From Mycolicibacterium sp. YH-1 (GTDB taxonomy: Bacteria; Actinomycetota; Actinomycetes; Mycobacteriales; Mycobacteriaceae), in the NCBI RefSeq assembly GCF_022557175.1, contig NZ_CP092915.1, positions 4,154,001 to 4,218,000 on the forward strand: DNA of 64,000 nucleotides. The letters are read 5' to 3'. The notes beneath the pieces are model-generated. The model was not told the origin of the DNA. It searched no databases and worked only from the letters and a program-made list of their open reading frames with translations. Positions 1-7,333 of this stretch are shown here, in pieces. The translations under genes and the position numbers were made by a program. How positions within the stretch are numbered: the stretch's first letter is position 1; each line of letters begins with the position of its first letter.

Positions 1-568
1 TGCGGCGAGGTTCGTCGGCGGGCAACCGGGTGATGAGGTACAGCGTGACGGCCAGGGGGATCACGTTGATGCCGAAGACCCACCGCCAGTTCAGCGCATC
101 AACGAGCAGCCCGCCCAGGGGTGGTCCGATAACGAATGCCGTACCGGTCCACGCCGTCCAGGTGCCGATGGCCCTGGCCTGTGCCGCGCCGGTGAACCGG
201 GCGTTGAGCATCGCCAGCGAACTGGGTACCAGGAACGCAGCACCAACACCCTGCAGACACCGCGCGGCGACCAGGATCCATCCGCTGGGTGCCAGCGCGC
301 ACAGCACCGATGCGACGGCGAAGACCACCACCCCCAGCCGCAGGACCCTGAGCCTGCCGTACTGATCCGACACCGCACCGGCGACGAGGATCAGCGCACC
401 CAGCGTCAGCAGGTAGCCGTCGATGACCCATTGCTGCAGCGCGAGGCCGCCACCGAGGTCGGCGGACATCGCGGGCAGCGCCAGATTGACCACCGAACCG
501 TCCAGGAAGGCCACGAACGACGCGAGCACCGCGACGGCGAGCACCAGCCGGTCAGCGGTCCGCGGCAT
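1..568 (-). CDS. MFS drug/H+ antiporter, DHA2-like (C-terminus outside window)
   Basis: This is the N-terminal 189 residues of a membrane transporter of the major facilitator superfamily, running off the left edge. The protein begins MPRTADRLVLAVAVL and continues with a helix ending AFLDGSVVNLALP, the TM1 signature of EmrB/QacA-type exporters. A motif-A-like DQYGRLRVL loop follows TM2. At least five hydrophobic segments are visible. The start is the ATG at 568, because an in-frame TGA lies just upstream. It begins 10 nt after the stop of the DUF3159 gene, so the two are probably co-transcribed with the OB-fold gene. The substrate cannot be inferred. Confidence 0.85.
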   Translation of the reverse strand, partial: MPRTADRLVLAVAVLASFVAFLDGSVVNLALPAMSADLGGGLALQQWVIDGYLLTLGALILVAGAVSDQYGRLRVLRLGVVVFAVASVLCALAPSGWILVAARCLQGVGAAFLVPSSLAMLNARFTGAAQARAIGTWTAWTGTAFVIGPPLGGLLVDALNWRWVFGINVIPLAVTLYLITRLPADEPRR

Positions 569-578
569 CACATGCCCG

Positions 579-1334
579 TCAGTCGGTGGGCGTCGGTCCC
601 GACGCGTTCGACGTCTCGGACGTCTGCGTCGACGCCCCGCCCTCGACGGCACGTGCCTTCTCGTCCTCGTCAGCGTGCACCGCGCGCTGAGCGGCCCGGA
701 TGGCGAGGTAGGTGACCAGTGCCGCAACGGCTGTCAGCGGCCATCCCATGGCGATACGGGCCACGCCGAGCAGACCCGTCTGGTTCTCGTCATAGAGGTG
801 GTTCTGCACCACGAAGCGCGCGCCGAACACCAGCACCCAGGTGAGCGTCGCAAGGTCGAACGCCCTGACCGCCCGACGCACGTCGCGCCAGCCCCGGTCG
901 CGTCCGTTGGCCCATCCCCACACGTAGCCGACGATTGGCCGCCGGATCAGCACTGACAGGGCGAACACGCCCGCGTAGATCAGCGAGGACCAGATACCCA
1001 GCAGGAAGAAGCCCTTGGACTCGCCGACGATGTAGGCGATCAGCGCGCTGACGCCGACGGCGAAGAACCCGGAGACGGCTGGCTGCAACGAGTCCCGGCG
1101 GATCAACCGCCACACCAGGATGAGCGTGGCCACACCGAGGGCGGCGTAGATGGCGGGCATCAGGCCGGCGAACGACGACACCGGCACGAAGACCACCACC
1201 GGCAGCGATGAGTAGATCAGGCCGCTGATGCCGCCCATCTGCTCGAGGATCGCCTGCGCGTTGAGCTTGCTCTCCGGCCGGTCCTGCCCGTCCGATGCGG
1301 TCTCGTCTGCAGCCCCGTTGTCGGGACTGGTCAC
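579..1334 (-). CDS. DUF3159 membrane protein (Rv2693c-like)
   Basis: A 251-residue integral membrane protein that I recognise as the DUF3159 family of mycobacteria; its function is unknown. The N-terminal 45 residues are polar, and about six hydrophobic helices follow, starting around SGLIYSSLPVVVFVPV. The C-terminal tail is charged (ADEDEKARAVEG). The GTG start at 1334 overlaps the TGA of the upstream OB-fold gene as GTGA, which implies translational coupling. Longer upstream in-frame translation is the shadow of that neighbour. The pairing with an OB-fold protein is conserved in M. tuberculosis. Confidence 0.85.
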   Translation of the reverse strand: MTSPDNGAADETASDGQDRPESKLNAQAILEQMGGISGLIYSSLPVVVFVPVSSFAGLMPAIYAALGVATLILVWRLIRRDSLQPAVSGFFAVGVSALIAYIVGESKGFFLLGIWSSLIYAGVFALSVLIRRPIVGYVWGWANGRDRGWRDVRRAVRAFDLATLTWVLVFGARFVVQNHLYDENQTGLLGVARIAMGWPLTAVAALVTYLAIRAAQRAVHADEDEKARAVEGGASTQTSETSNASGPTPTD

Positions 1335-1702
1335 TTCTGGATCTCGTAGTGCGGGTTGTAGATGGCCTTGCTTCCGTTCTCCAGCTTGCCCATCCTGCCG
1401 TGGACGCGCAGCGTTCGACCTGACTCGATGCCCGGGATGCGGCGCTGGCCCAGCCAGACCAGCATCACCGAGTCGGTGCCGTCGAAGAGTTCGGCGCGCA
1501 CACCACCGGCGCACCCCTTCGCGGCGGTCTCCACGCAACGCAAGGTGCCGACCATGGTGACCTCCTGGCCGCGCTGGCAGTCAATCGCCTTCTGCGCGCC
1601 GGTCTGGGCCGCCTCGTCGCTGAGCGCCGCTACGTCGTGTTGTTCTGGATCTTCCGTCAGACGACGGGTGAGCCGACGCAGATAGCCTTCGGCCGTGGCC
1701 AT
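1331..1702 (-). CDS. OB-fold nucleic acid-binding protein (Rv2694c-like)
   Basis: A 123-residue soluble protein starting MATAEGYLRRLTRRLT. Residues about 45-120 read as an OB-fold (VTMVGTLRCVET, LFDGTDSVMLVWLGQRRIPGI, LRVHGRMG), as in RecG-wedge or tRNA-anticodon type nucleic acid-binding domains. The ATG at 1702 was chosen because it gives the family's usual length; an upstream open extension to 1819 has no family resemblance. It heads the operon with DUF3159 (4-nt overlap) and the MFS gene. The ligand and biological role are not known. Confidence 0.85.
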   Translation of the reverse strand: MATAEGYLRRLTRRLTEDPEQHDVAALSDEAAQTGAQKAIDCQRGQEVTMVGTLRCVETAAKGCAGGVRAELFDGTDSVMLVWLGQRRIPGIESGRTLRVHGRMGKLENGSKAIYNPHYEIQK

Positions 1703-1835
1703 GTCTCTCCTGACCGCTGTGGCGAATCCACCGTGGATCCTGACCCCTCGCCACCGTAGACCTCTTGGTAGGGATTCGCCACGTCGCTCCTGGCGTTGCG
1801 CGCGGGTGATTTGACGCACACGGCACGATCGTCTG

Positions 1836-2534
1836 ATGGCGCTGAATCTGAGCGGGGCGACGGTCGTTCTGCTGCCCGGAACGGGCTCCGATGACGACTA
1901 CATCTACCGCGTGTTCGCCCCCGCCCTGCACGACGTGGGTGCCACCGTGGTGACACCGCCGCCGAACCCGAATCGCCTCGTCGACGGGTATCGCGACGAG
2001 TTGGATGACGCAGCGCGCTCGGGCCCCATCGTGGTCGGCGGGGTGTCGATCGGCGCGGCCGCGGCCCTGCGGTGGGCACTGGATCATCCGTCCCTGGCAC
2101 TCGGCGTCCTGGCCGCGCTGCCGGCGTGGACGGGGTCCCCGGCCGACGCGCCCGCCGCACACGCCGCGCGTCACACCGCACATGTGCTGCGCAGGGATGG
2201 GCTGGCCTCAGCGGTCGCGCAGATGCGCGCGTCGAGCCCGCAGTGGCTGGGCGAGGAGTTGACCAGGTCGTGGGTGAGTCAGTGGCCCGCGCTGCCCGAT
2301 GCCATGGAGGAGGCGGCGGGTGTCGTCGCACCGACGAGCGATGAGATGGAGTCGCTCGCCGTCCCGATGGGGGTCGCGGCCGCCACTGATGACGCGGTGC
2401 ATCCCATCGAGGTGGCGTTGGAGTGGGTCAGCGCGGCTCCGCACGCGGCGTTGCGCACCGTCACACTCGATGAGATGGGCGCCGACCCGGCAGCGCTGGG
2501 CCGCGCATGCCTCGCCGCCCTGCTGGATGCCTGA
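1836..2534 (+). CDS. Alpha/beta hydrolase (Rv2695-like)
   Basis: A 232-residue cytosolic alpha/beta-hydrolase-fold protein. The oxyanion strand is TVVLLPGTGSDDDY and the nucleophile elbow is GGVSIGAAAAL, a GxSxG with Ser in GVSIG near residue 72. A late acidic residue and a His in DDAVHP (residues about 186-191) could complete the triad. The gene is divergent from the OB-fold operon across about 130 bp and convergent with the DUF3710/dut pair. The two convergent stop codons are only about 20 bp apart, around the 14-bp palindrome GACCTCTAGAGGTC (2533-2546). The substrate is unknown. Confidence 0.8.
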   Translation: MALNLSGATVVLLPGTGSDDDYIYRVFAPALHDVGATVVTPPPNPNRLVDGYRDELDDAARSGPIVVGGVSIGAAAALRWALDHPSLALGVLAALPAWTGSPADAPAAHAARHTAHVLRRDGLASAVAQMRASSPQWLGEELTRSWVSQWPALPDAMEEAAGVVAPTSDEMESLAVPMGVAAATDDAVHPIEVALEWVSAAPHAALRTVTLDEMGADPAALGRACLAALLDA

Positions 2535-2553
2535 CCTCTAGAGGTCGGCGGTC

Positions 2554-3351
2554 CTAGCCGCCCGTGATGGTCCGCAGCTGCTGCATGGCCGAGCCCTGCT
2601 CACTGCGGCGCGCCGCCGGCGCGGGTGGCTCGGGCTGCTGCTGCTGTTGCAGCTGCTGAGCCTGCGCGGCCACCATCTGCTCGGCGCGAACGCGCAACCG
2701 CTCCACCAGCGTCTCGGACAACTGCAGCGGCAACATGGCACGCACCGGCTGCGGCGTGTCACCGCGGCGGATGACCGTGTCAGCCAACGCTTTCCGTGCC
2801 TCGTCCGCGATCTTGTCGGCCAACTGCGGCGGGCCGATGGCCGCACCACGGACCATCCACCGATAGCCGTCGACACCGATGAACCGCATGACGACGGGTT
2901 CGGGGCCGTTGGTCACGACACCGACGACCTCGCGGCCCCAGGGGCCGTCCTCTATGGACACCTGCGCGTTGTCCTTGCGCAGCGAGTCGGCGATCTCGGT
3001 GACCACCTCACGCCAGAGTCCCCCGGTCTTCGGGGCGGCCCACGCGGTGAGGTTGTAGCGCCCGTTGGGCGTCACCATCCACACAGCGGTCGGCACGCCC
3101 TGCTGATTGACCTCGAAGACCAGCTCTGCGGTCTCGTCCTCGGGGATCAGGACCGAGCCGAGGTCATGCCGACCAACCGTGGCGTGGCTCGCATCGTCGA
3201 AGTCGCCGATGTCGAACGGACCGTCGAGATCGTCGTCAGCGCCGTTCGCAGCGTCAGTGTTCGCAGCGTTCATGTTCGCAACATCCGTGTCCTCCGGAGC
3301 CGGGCCGGTGGCCTCGTCGCTGCCGGTGTTCTTGCGCCTACCCAGTGCCAT
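2554..3351 (-). CDS. DUF3710 protein (Rv2696c-like)
   Basis: A 265-residue acidic protein of the actinobacterial DUF3710 family, function unknown. It starts [16 protein letters not shown], followed by an Asp/Asn/Ala-rich low-complexity N-terminus (residues 15-55). A conserved core (GPFDIGDFDDA, then WMVTPNGRYNLTAWAAPKTGGLW) spans about residues 60-220, and the C-terminus is Gln-rich. The ATG at 3351 shares its A with the TGA of dut, so translation is coupled; a GTG at 3354 is an alternative start. The dut-DUF3710 coupling is conserved in mycobacteria. Confidence 0.88.
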   Translation of the reverse strand: MALGRRKNTGSDEATGPAPEDTDVANMNAANTDAANGADDDLDGPFDIGDFDDASHATVGRHDLGSVLIPEDETAELVFEVNQQGVPTAVWMVTPNGRYNLTAWAAPKTGGLWREVVTEIADSLRKDNAQVSIEDGPWGREVVGVVTNGPEPVVMRFIGVDGYRWMVRGAAIGPPQLADKIADEARKALADTVIRRGDTPQPVRAMLPLQLSETLVERLRVRAEQMVAAQAQQLQQQQQPEPPAPAARRSEQGSAMQQLRTITGG

Positions 3352-3815
3352 CACAAACTCTCGTGTCCGCCAGAGGAACCGTGGCCGCCAATGCCACGGC
3401 TGGTATCAGCCAAACCTGCCTCGTCGAACGATGTGACTTCGACCAACTCGGGAAGTTCGACCCGTTGTACCAGTAACTGCGCGATGCGGTCGCCGCGGCG
3501 CACCGCAATGGGCTGCTCGGGATCGGTGTTGATCAGCGTCACCTTGATCTCGCCGCGGTAGCCAGCATCGACCGTGCCCGGGCTGTTGACGATCGAAAGC
3601 CCCACGCGGGTGGCCAAACCGGACCGTGGATGCACGAGGCCGACCATGCCGTGCGGGATCGCGACGGCGATTCCCGTTGGCACCAGGGACCGGTGTCCCG
3701 GTGCCAAGTCGACGTCGACGGCGCTGTACAGGTCGACGCCGGCATCGCCGTCGTGCGCTCGAGTGGGCATGGGCAGTTCGCGATCAAGTCGCACTACCGC
3801 CAGTGAGGTGGGCAC
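3351..3815 (-). CDS. dut: Deoxyuridine 5'-triphosphate nucleotidohydrolase (dUTPase)
   Basis: A 154-residue trimeric dUTPase that hydrolyses dUTP to dUMP and PPi, keeping uracil out of DNA and feeding dTMP synthesis. The five family motifs appear in order: [56 protein letters not shown] and the Gly-rich C-terminal arm [11 protein letters not shown]. The GTG start at 3815 ([11 protein letters not shown]) aligns with the short M. tuberculosis protein; the upstream in-frame extension is non-homologous. It is co-transcribed with DUF3710. Confidence 0.97.
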   Translation of the reverse strand: MPTSLAVVRLDRELPMPTRAHDGDAGVDLYSAVDVDLAPGHRSLVPTGIAVAIPHGMVGLVHPRSGLATRVGLSIVNSPGTVDAGYRGEIKVTLINTDPEQPIAVRRGDRIAQLLVQRVELPELVEVTSFDEAGLADTSRGIGGHGSSGGHESL

Positions 3816-3840
3816 GTTGCACGAGATTACTCTTGGGCGC

Positions 3841-4320
3841 GTGTCCGAGACGCGTGCAGCCACCGAATCGTTGCGCTACCGCGAGCGCCTGCGCGTGCCG
3901 TGGTGGTGGTGGCTGCCCGGCATCGGCTTGGCGGCACTGATCGCGTTCGAGGTCAACCTCGGCATCGCGGCCATCCCGATGTGGGTGCCGTTCGTCGTCC
4001 TGACGCTGGTGGCCGCCGCGGCGCTGACGTGGTTGGGCCGCGTCGACGTGCGTGTCGTCGCCAGTGGGGACGACACCGAACTCTGGGTGGGCCCCGCACA
4101 CCTTCCCGTGAGCGTCATCGCGCGCATGGCAGAGGTACCTCGCTCGGCCAAGTCGGCAGCGCTGGGTCGCCAATTGGACCCCGCCGCCTACGTCGTGCAC
4201 CGGGCGTGGATCCCCTCGTTGGTGCTCATCGTCCTCGATGACCCCGACGACCCGACACCGTACTGGCTGATCAGCAGCCGTCACCCCGACCGCCTGCTGG
4301 CGGCGCTACGCGGCGACTGA
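3841..4320 (+). CDS. DUF3093 membrane protein (Rv2698-like)
   Basis: A 159-residue protein with two N-terminal transmembrane helices (about residues 20-60, beginning [18 protein letters not shown]) followed by a soluble domain containing [21 protein letters not shown] and ending [20 protein letters not shown], typical of the DUF3093 family. The GTG at 3841 is chosen because the family starts just before the [13 protein letters not shown] segment. It is divergent from dut with only 25 bp between the start codons. The function is unknown. Confidence 0.85.
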   Translation: MSETRAATESLRYRERLRVPWWWWLPGIGLAALIAFEVNLGIAAIPMWVPFVVLTLVAAAALTWLGRVDVRVVASGDDTELWVGPAHLPVSVIARMAEVPRSAKSAALGRQLDPAAYVVHRAWIPSLVLIVLDDPDDPTPYWLISSRHPDRLLAALRGD

Positions 4321-4334
4321 GGCTGGCGCCTGCG

Positions 4335-4637
4335 TCAGGCCGCGCAATCGGTGCAGATCATCGCGCCGTTCTTCTCGCTGGCGAGACGACTGCGGTGATG
4401 CACCAGAAAACAGCTCGAACACGTGAACTCGTCGGCCTGCTTGGGAACAACGCGGACAGACAGTTCCTCGCCCGACAAATCTGCGCCGGGTAGTTCGAAC
4501 GACTCAGCCGTTTCGGTCTCATCGACGTCGACGACGGCGGATTGTGCCTCGTTGCGGCGAGCCTTCAGTTCCTCGAGGGAGTCCTCGGAAACGTCATCGG
4601 TCTCGGTACGCCGCGGGGCGTCGTAGTCGGTAGCCAT
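4335..4637 (-). CDS. DUF4193 zinc-ribbon-like protein (Rv2699c-like)
   Basis: A 100-residue acidic protein that I recognise as DUF4193. The N-terminal half is rich in Asp/Glu/Thr. The C-terminal part carries FTCSSCFLVHHRSRL and MICTDCAA, two CxxC pairs that could bind one zinc ion. The family is nearly universal in mycobacteria but has no proven role. It is divergent from cei over a 173-bp region that contains a perfect Crp-type palindrome. Confidence 0.9.
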   Translation of the reverse strand: MATDYDAPRRTETDDVSEDSLEELKARRNEAQSAVVDVDETETAESFELPGADLSGEELSVRVVPKQADEFTCSSCFLVHHRSRLASEKNGAMICTDCAA

Positions 4638-4732
4638 TTACCTCTTCCCCTCCGTAACCTTGCGACAGAGCTTTGTACCAGCGCAGAACGCATCCGCCAA
4701 ATGATTCGTGCCCCGATCACCGCCGGAATGGA

Positions 4733-4748
4733 TGTGATTTATATCACA
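4733..4748. promoter_or_regulatory. Crp/Cmr-type cAMP receptor protein site
   Basis: The sequence is TGTGA-TTTATA-TCACA, a perfect match to the mycobacterial Crp (Rv3676) consensus TGTGA-N6-TCACA. The symmetry extends one base each side (4732-4749). The spacer is AT-rich in an otherwise GC-rich region. The site lies between the divergent DUF4193 gene (start 4637) and cei (start 4811), so it could control either or both. Confidence 0.75.
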
Positions 4749-4810
4749 TGTCGATTCCTCGGGTGGGGACGCAGGTGGAAGAGGACGGCACTGCCTGCCC
4801 TTAAGGTGCA

Positions 4811-5464
4811 GTGGTGGTCGCGCAAATCACCTCCGGTACGGCATTCGACAAACACGGCCGTCCCTTCCGTCGACGCAATTACGTCCCCGGTCTCGCGATG
4901 CTGGCCGCTCTCGCCGTCGTGTCGTTGATGGTCTGGGTGATCGCGTTCAACCAGCCCACCGACGTCCAGGAAGTCGCGGACTGCAACGCTCCGCCTGCGC
5001 CGACGGAGCCGAACCAACCCACTCTCGGCGACCGGGTCACGGCCTCGACAATGTCCGAGGTGGTTCCGGCCAAGCTCGCTGACACCAAGATCCGCGTGCT
5101 CAACGCCAGCGGTCAGGGCGGACAGGCGGCTGAGGTCGCGGGCGCCCTGCGCGACCTCGGCTTCGCCCAGCCCACCGCCGCCAACGACGCGGTGTACGCC
5201 GGCGAGCGACTGCAGTGCCAGGGCCAAATCCGGTTCGGCCCGGCGGGACGCGCCGCCGCTGCATCGCTGTGGCTGGTGGCCCCGTGCACCGAACTGTTCC
5301 AGGACGAGCGCGGCGATGACACCGTCGACCTGGCGATCGGCACCGAGTACACCGAACTCAGCCACAACGACGACATCGAAGCGGTGCTGACCGCCCTGCG
5401 ACCGGAGGCGACGCAGCCGCCGGACTCATCACTGCTGACCAAGATCCAGTCCGTCACCTGCTGA
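4811..5464 (+). CDS. cei: Envelope integrity protein Cei (LytR_C domain)
   Basis: A 217-residue protein anchored by one transmembrane helix (about residues 27-47, LAMLAALAVVSLMVWVIAF), with a periplasmic LytR_C-type domain (residues about 80-200, from DTKIRVLNASGQGGQAAEVA). It corresponds to Rv2700/Cei, required for normal cell-envelope integrity in M. tuberculosis. The GTG at 4811 begins VVVAQITSGTAFDKHGRPFRRRNY, the family N-terminus. The gene ends 7 bp from the convergent suhB stop. The Crp-type site at 4733-4748 is about 65 bp upstream. Confidence 0.9.
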   Translation: MVVAQITSGTAFDKHGRPFRRRNYVPGLAMLAALAVVSLMVWVIAFNQPTDVQEVADCNAPPAPTEPNQPTLGDRVTASTMSEVVPAKLADTKIRVLNASGQGGQAAEVAGALRDLGFAQPTAANDAVYAGERLQCQGQIRFGPAGRAAAASLWLVAPCTELFQDERGDDTVDLAIGTEYTELSHNDDIEAVLTALRPEATQPPDSSLLTKIQSVTC

Positions 5465-5471
5465 CTCGCCG

Positions 5472-6320
5472 CTAGCGCATTGGCGCGCCCGCACGACGCA
5501 GCGCGGCATCCAGATCACCCGCAATGCCCGGCGCCGCAGCCACGATCAGCTCACCGCCGCTTCCGTCGACGGGCGGCAGATCCATGACGGCGCCCGCCTC
5601 GGACGCCACCAGTGCACCCGCCGCCCAATCCCACACGTGCACGCCGTCCTCGAAGTAGGCGTCCAGCCGGCCGGCACCGACCATGCACAGGTCCAGCGCA
5701 CACGACCCGATGCGCCGCACGTCGCGGATCTCGGGCAGGATCTGCGCCAACACCTCGGCCTGGCGTATCCGGCCGTCGCGCGCGTAGGCGAAACCGGTGC
5801 CCACCAACGCCATTGACAGATCCGTGATCGGCGTGCACGCCAGTCGCGTGAGTTCGGTACCGCGCCGCAGCCATGCGCCATGGCCCAGTGCGGCGGAGAA
5901 CACCTCACCGGTCGCGACATTGGCCACCGCGCCCGCCACCGACCGGCCGTCCACCTGAACACCCACCGACACCGCGTACGCCTCGACCCCGTAGACGAAG
6001 TTGACTGTGCCGTCGATCGGGTCGAGCACCCACAGCGGCTGCCCCGGCTCCGCGTGCACGGACCCGCCCTCCTCCTCGCCGAGCACCGGCTCGCCAGGGC
6101 GCAGCACCGCCAGCTGGTCCCTCAGCAGCCGCTCGGTCTCGGTGTCGACGATCGTCACCGGATCGGTCGGCGAGGCCTTGCTCCGCACCGCCGACGCCCT
6201 CTCCGCGCTGCCTGCGCCGAACACCTCGGCACGACGACGTCGGACGAAGTCGGCGGCTTGTGCGGCAAGGTCCTCGGCAACCGTCCGCAGCGTCGTGGGC
6301 TCAGAGTCGATGTCAGTCAC
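5472..6320 (-). CDS. suhB: Inositol-1-monophosphatase family phosphatase
   Basis: A 282-residue soluble Mg2+-dependent phosphatase of the inositol monophosphatase family. Motif A is VLDPIDGTVNFVYG, the metal-binding acidic stretch is GEEEGG, and motif B is VWDWAAGALVASEAGA. It is the position equivalent of Rv2701c (suhB), which makes myo-inositol available for PI, PIM and mycothiol synthesis. The GTG at 6320 (VTDIDSEPTTLRTVAED) is preferred over the in-frame ATG at 6356, which adds a Cys/Trp-rich stretch unlike the family. It is divergent from ppgK. Confidence 0.92.
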   Translation of the reverse strand: MTDIDSEPTTLRTVAEDLAAQAADFVRRRRAEVFGAGSAERASAVRSKASPTDPVTIVDTETERLLRDQLAVLRPGEPVLGEEEGGSVHAEPGQPLWVLDPIDGTVNFVYGVEAYAVSVGVQVDGRSVAGAVANVATGEVFSAALGHGAWLRRGTELTRLACTPITDLSMALVGTGFAYARDGRIRQAEVLAQILPEIRDVRRIGSCALDLCMVGAGRLDAYFEDGVHVWDWAAGALVASEAGAVMDLPPVDGSGGELIVAAAPGIAGDLDAALRRAGAPMR

Positions 6321-6468
6321 CGGCTCATCGCAGCACAGAAGCCATCGCAAGACCAAAGCCGATCACAGGACAAGCCGATCCGGTTGCGCGGCTGCCCCAC
6401 AAGACCATTGCCGACCCACTAGTGTGTGGATCGCGTCGCACCTGCCGGCCTCTGGAACAGGAGTGCTC

Positions 6469-7266
6469 ATGACCGCCACCGAAACGTCTGCAGCAGACTC
6501 GGGCACCGAAGGCACACAACACCGCGGATTCGGTGTCGACGTCGGCGGCAGCGGGACCAAGGGCGGCGTCGTCGACCTCGCCACCGGTCAGCTGATCGGC
6601 GAGCGGTTCAAACTGCCCACCCCCCAACCCGCCACCCCGGACGCCGTCGCCAAGACCGTCGCCGCCGTCGTCCGCGAATTCGGCTGGACGGGCAGCCTCG
6701 GCGTCACGTACCCGGGCGTCGTCACCGACGGCATCGTGCGGACCGCCGCCAATGTCGACAAGGCGTGGATCGGCACCAGCGCGCGTGACGCCATCTCAGC
6801 CGAGCTCAACGGTCAGGCGGTGACCGTGCTCAATGACGCCGACGCCGCCGGACTGGCCGAGGAGCGGTTCGGCGCGGGCCGCGACAACACCGGTGTCATC
6901 GTGCTTCTGACCTTCGGCACCGGCATCGGCTCTGCGGTCATCCACAATGGAATCCTGCTGCCCAACACCGAATTCGGACACCTCGAGGTCGGCGGGAAGG
7001 AGGCCGAGCACCGTGCGGCCTCGTCGGTCAAGGAGCGCAAGGACTGGAGCTACGAGCGCTGGACCGAGGAGGTGACCAAGGTCCTGGTGACCATCGAGAA
7101 CGCGATCTGGCCGGACCTCTTCATCGCCGGTGGCGGTATCAGTCGCAAGGCCGACAAGTGGATTCCGCTGCTGAAGAACCGCACGCCGGTTGTCGCCGCG
7201 ACGCTGCTCAACACGGCGGGCATCGTCGGCGCCGCGATGGCCGCCGACAAGGACACCACCACCTGA
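6469..7266 (+). CDS. ppgK: Polyphosphate glucokinase
   Basis: A 265-residue ROK-family kinase that phosphorylates glucose using polyphosphate or ATP. The phosphate-binding motif is GVDVGGSGTKGGVVD at the N-terminus, followed by LGVTYPGVV, the catalytic-loop region LNDADAAGLAEERFG and LLTFGTGIGSAVIHNG. The ATG at 6469 lies 8-10 nt after GGAACAGGAG, a good ribosome binding site; upstream in-frame codons are antisense to suhB. In M. tuberculosis ppgK is followed directly by sigA, but here a large regulator gene intervenes on the other strand. Confidence 0.95.
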   Translation: MTATETSAADSGTEGTQHRGFGVDVGGSGTKGGVVDLATGQLIGERFKLPTPQPATPDAVAKTVAAVVREFGWTGSLGVTYPGVVTDGIVRTAANVDKAWIGTSARDAISAELNGQAVTVLNDADAAGLAEERFGAGRDNTGVIVLLTFGTGIGSAVIHNGILLPNTEFGHLEVGGKEAEHRAASSVKERKDWSYERWTEEVTKVLVTIENAIWPDLFIAGGGISRKADKWIPLLKNRTPVVAATLLNTAGIVGAAMAADKDTTT

Positions 7267-7333
7267 TCTCGCTGGGGAGAACCCGGTACAGCACAACGGT
7301 TTTCGCTGTCATTCGGCGACTTCCCGCCGACCG

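Noticed and set aside
2533..2546. Palindrome GACCTCTAGAGGTC as an operator
   Set aside because: It sits between two convergent stop codons, so a weak terminator or chance is likelier than an operator.
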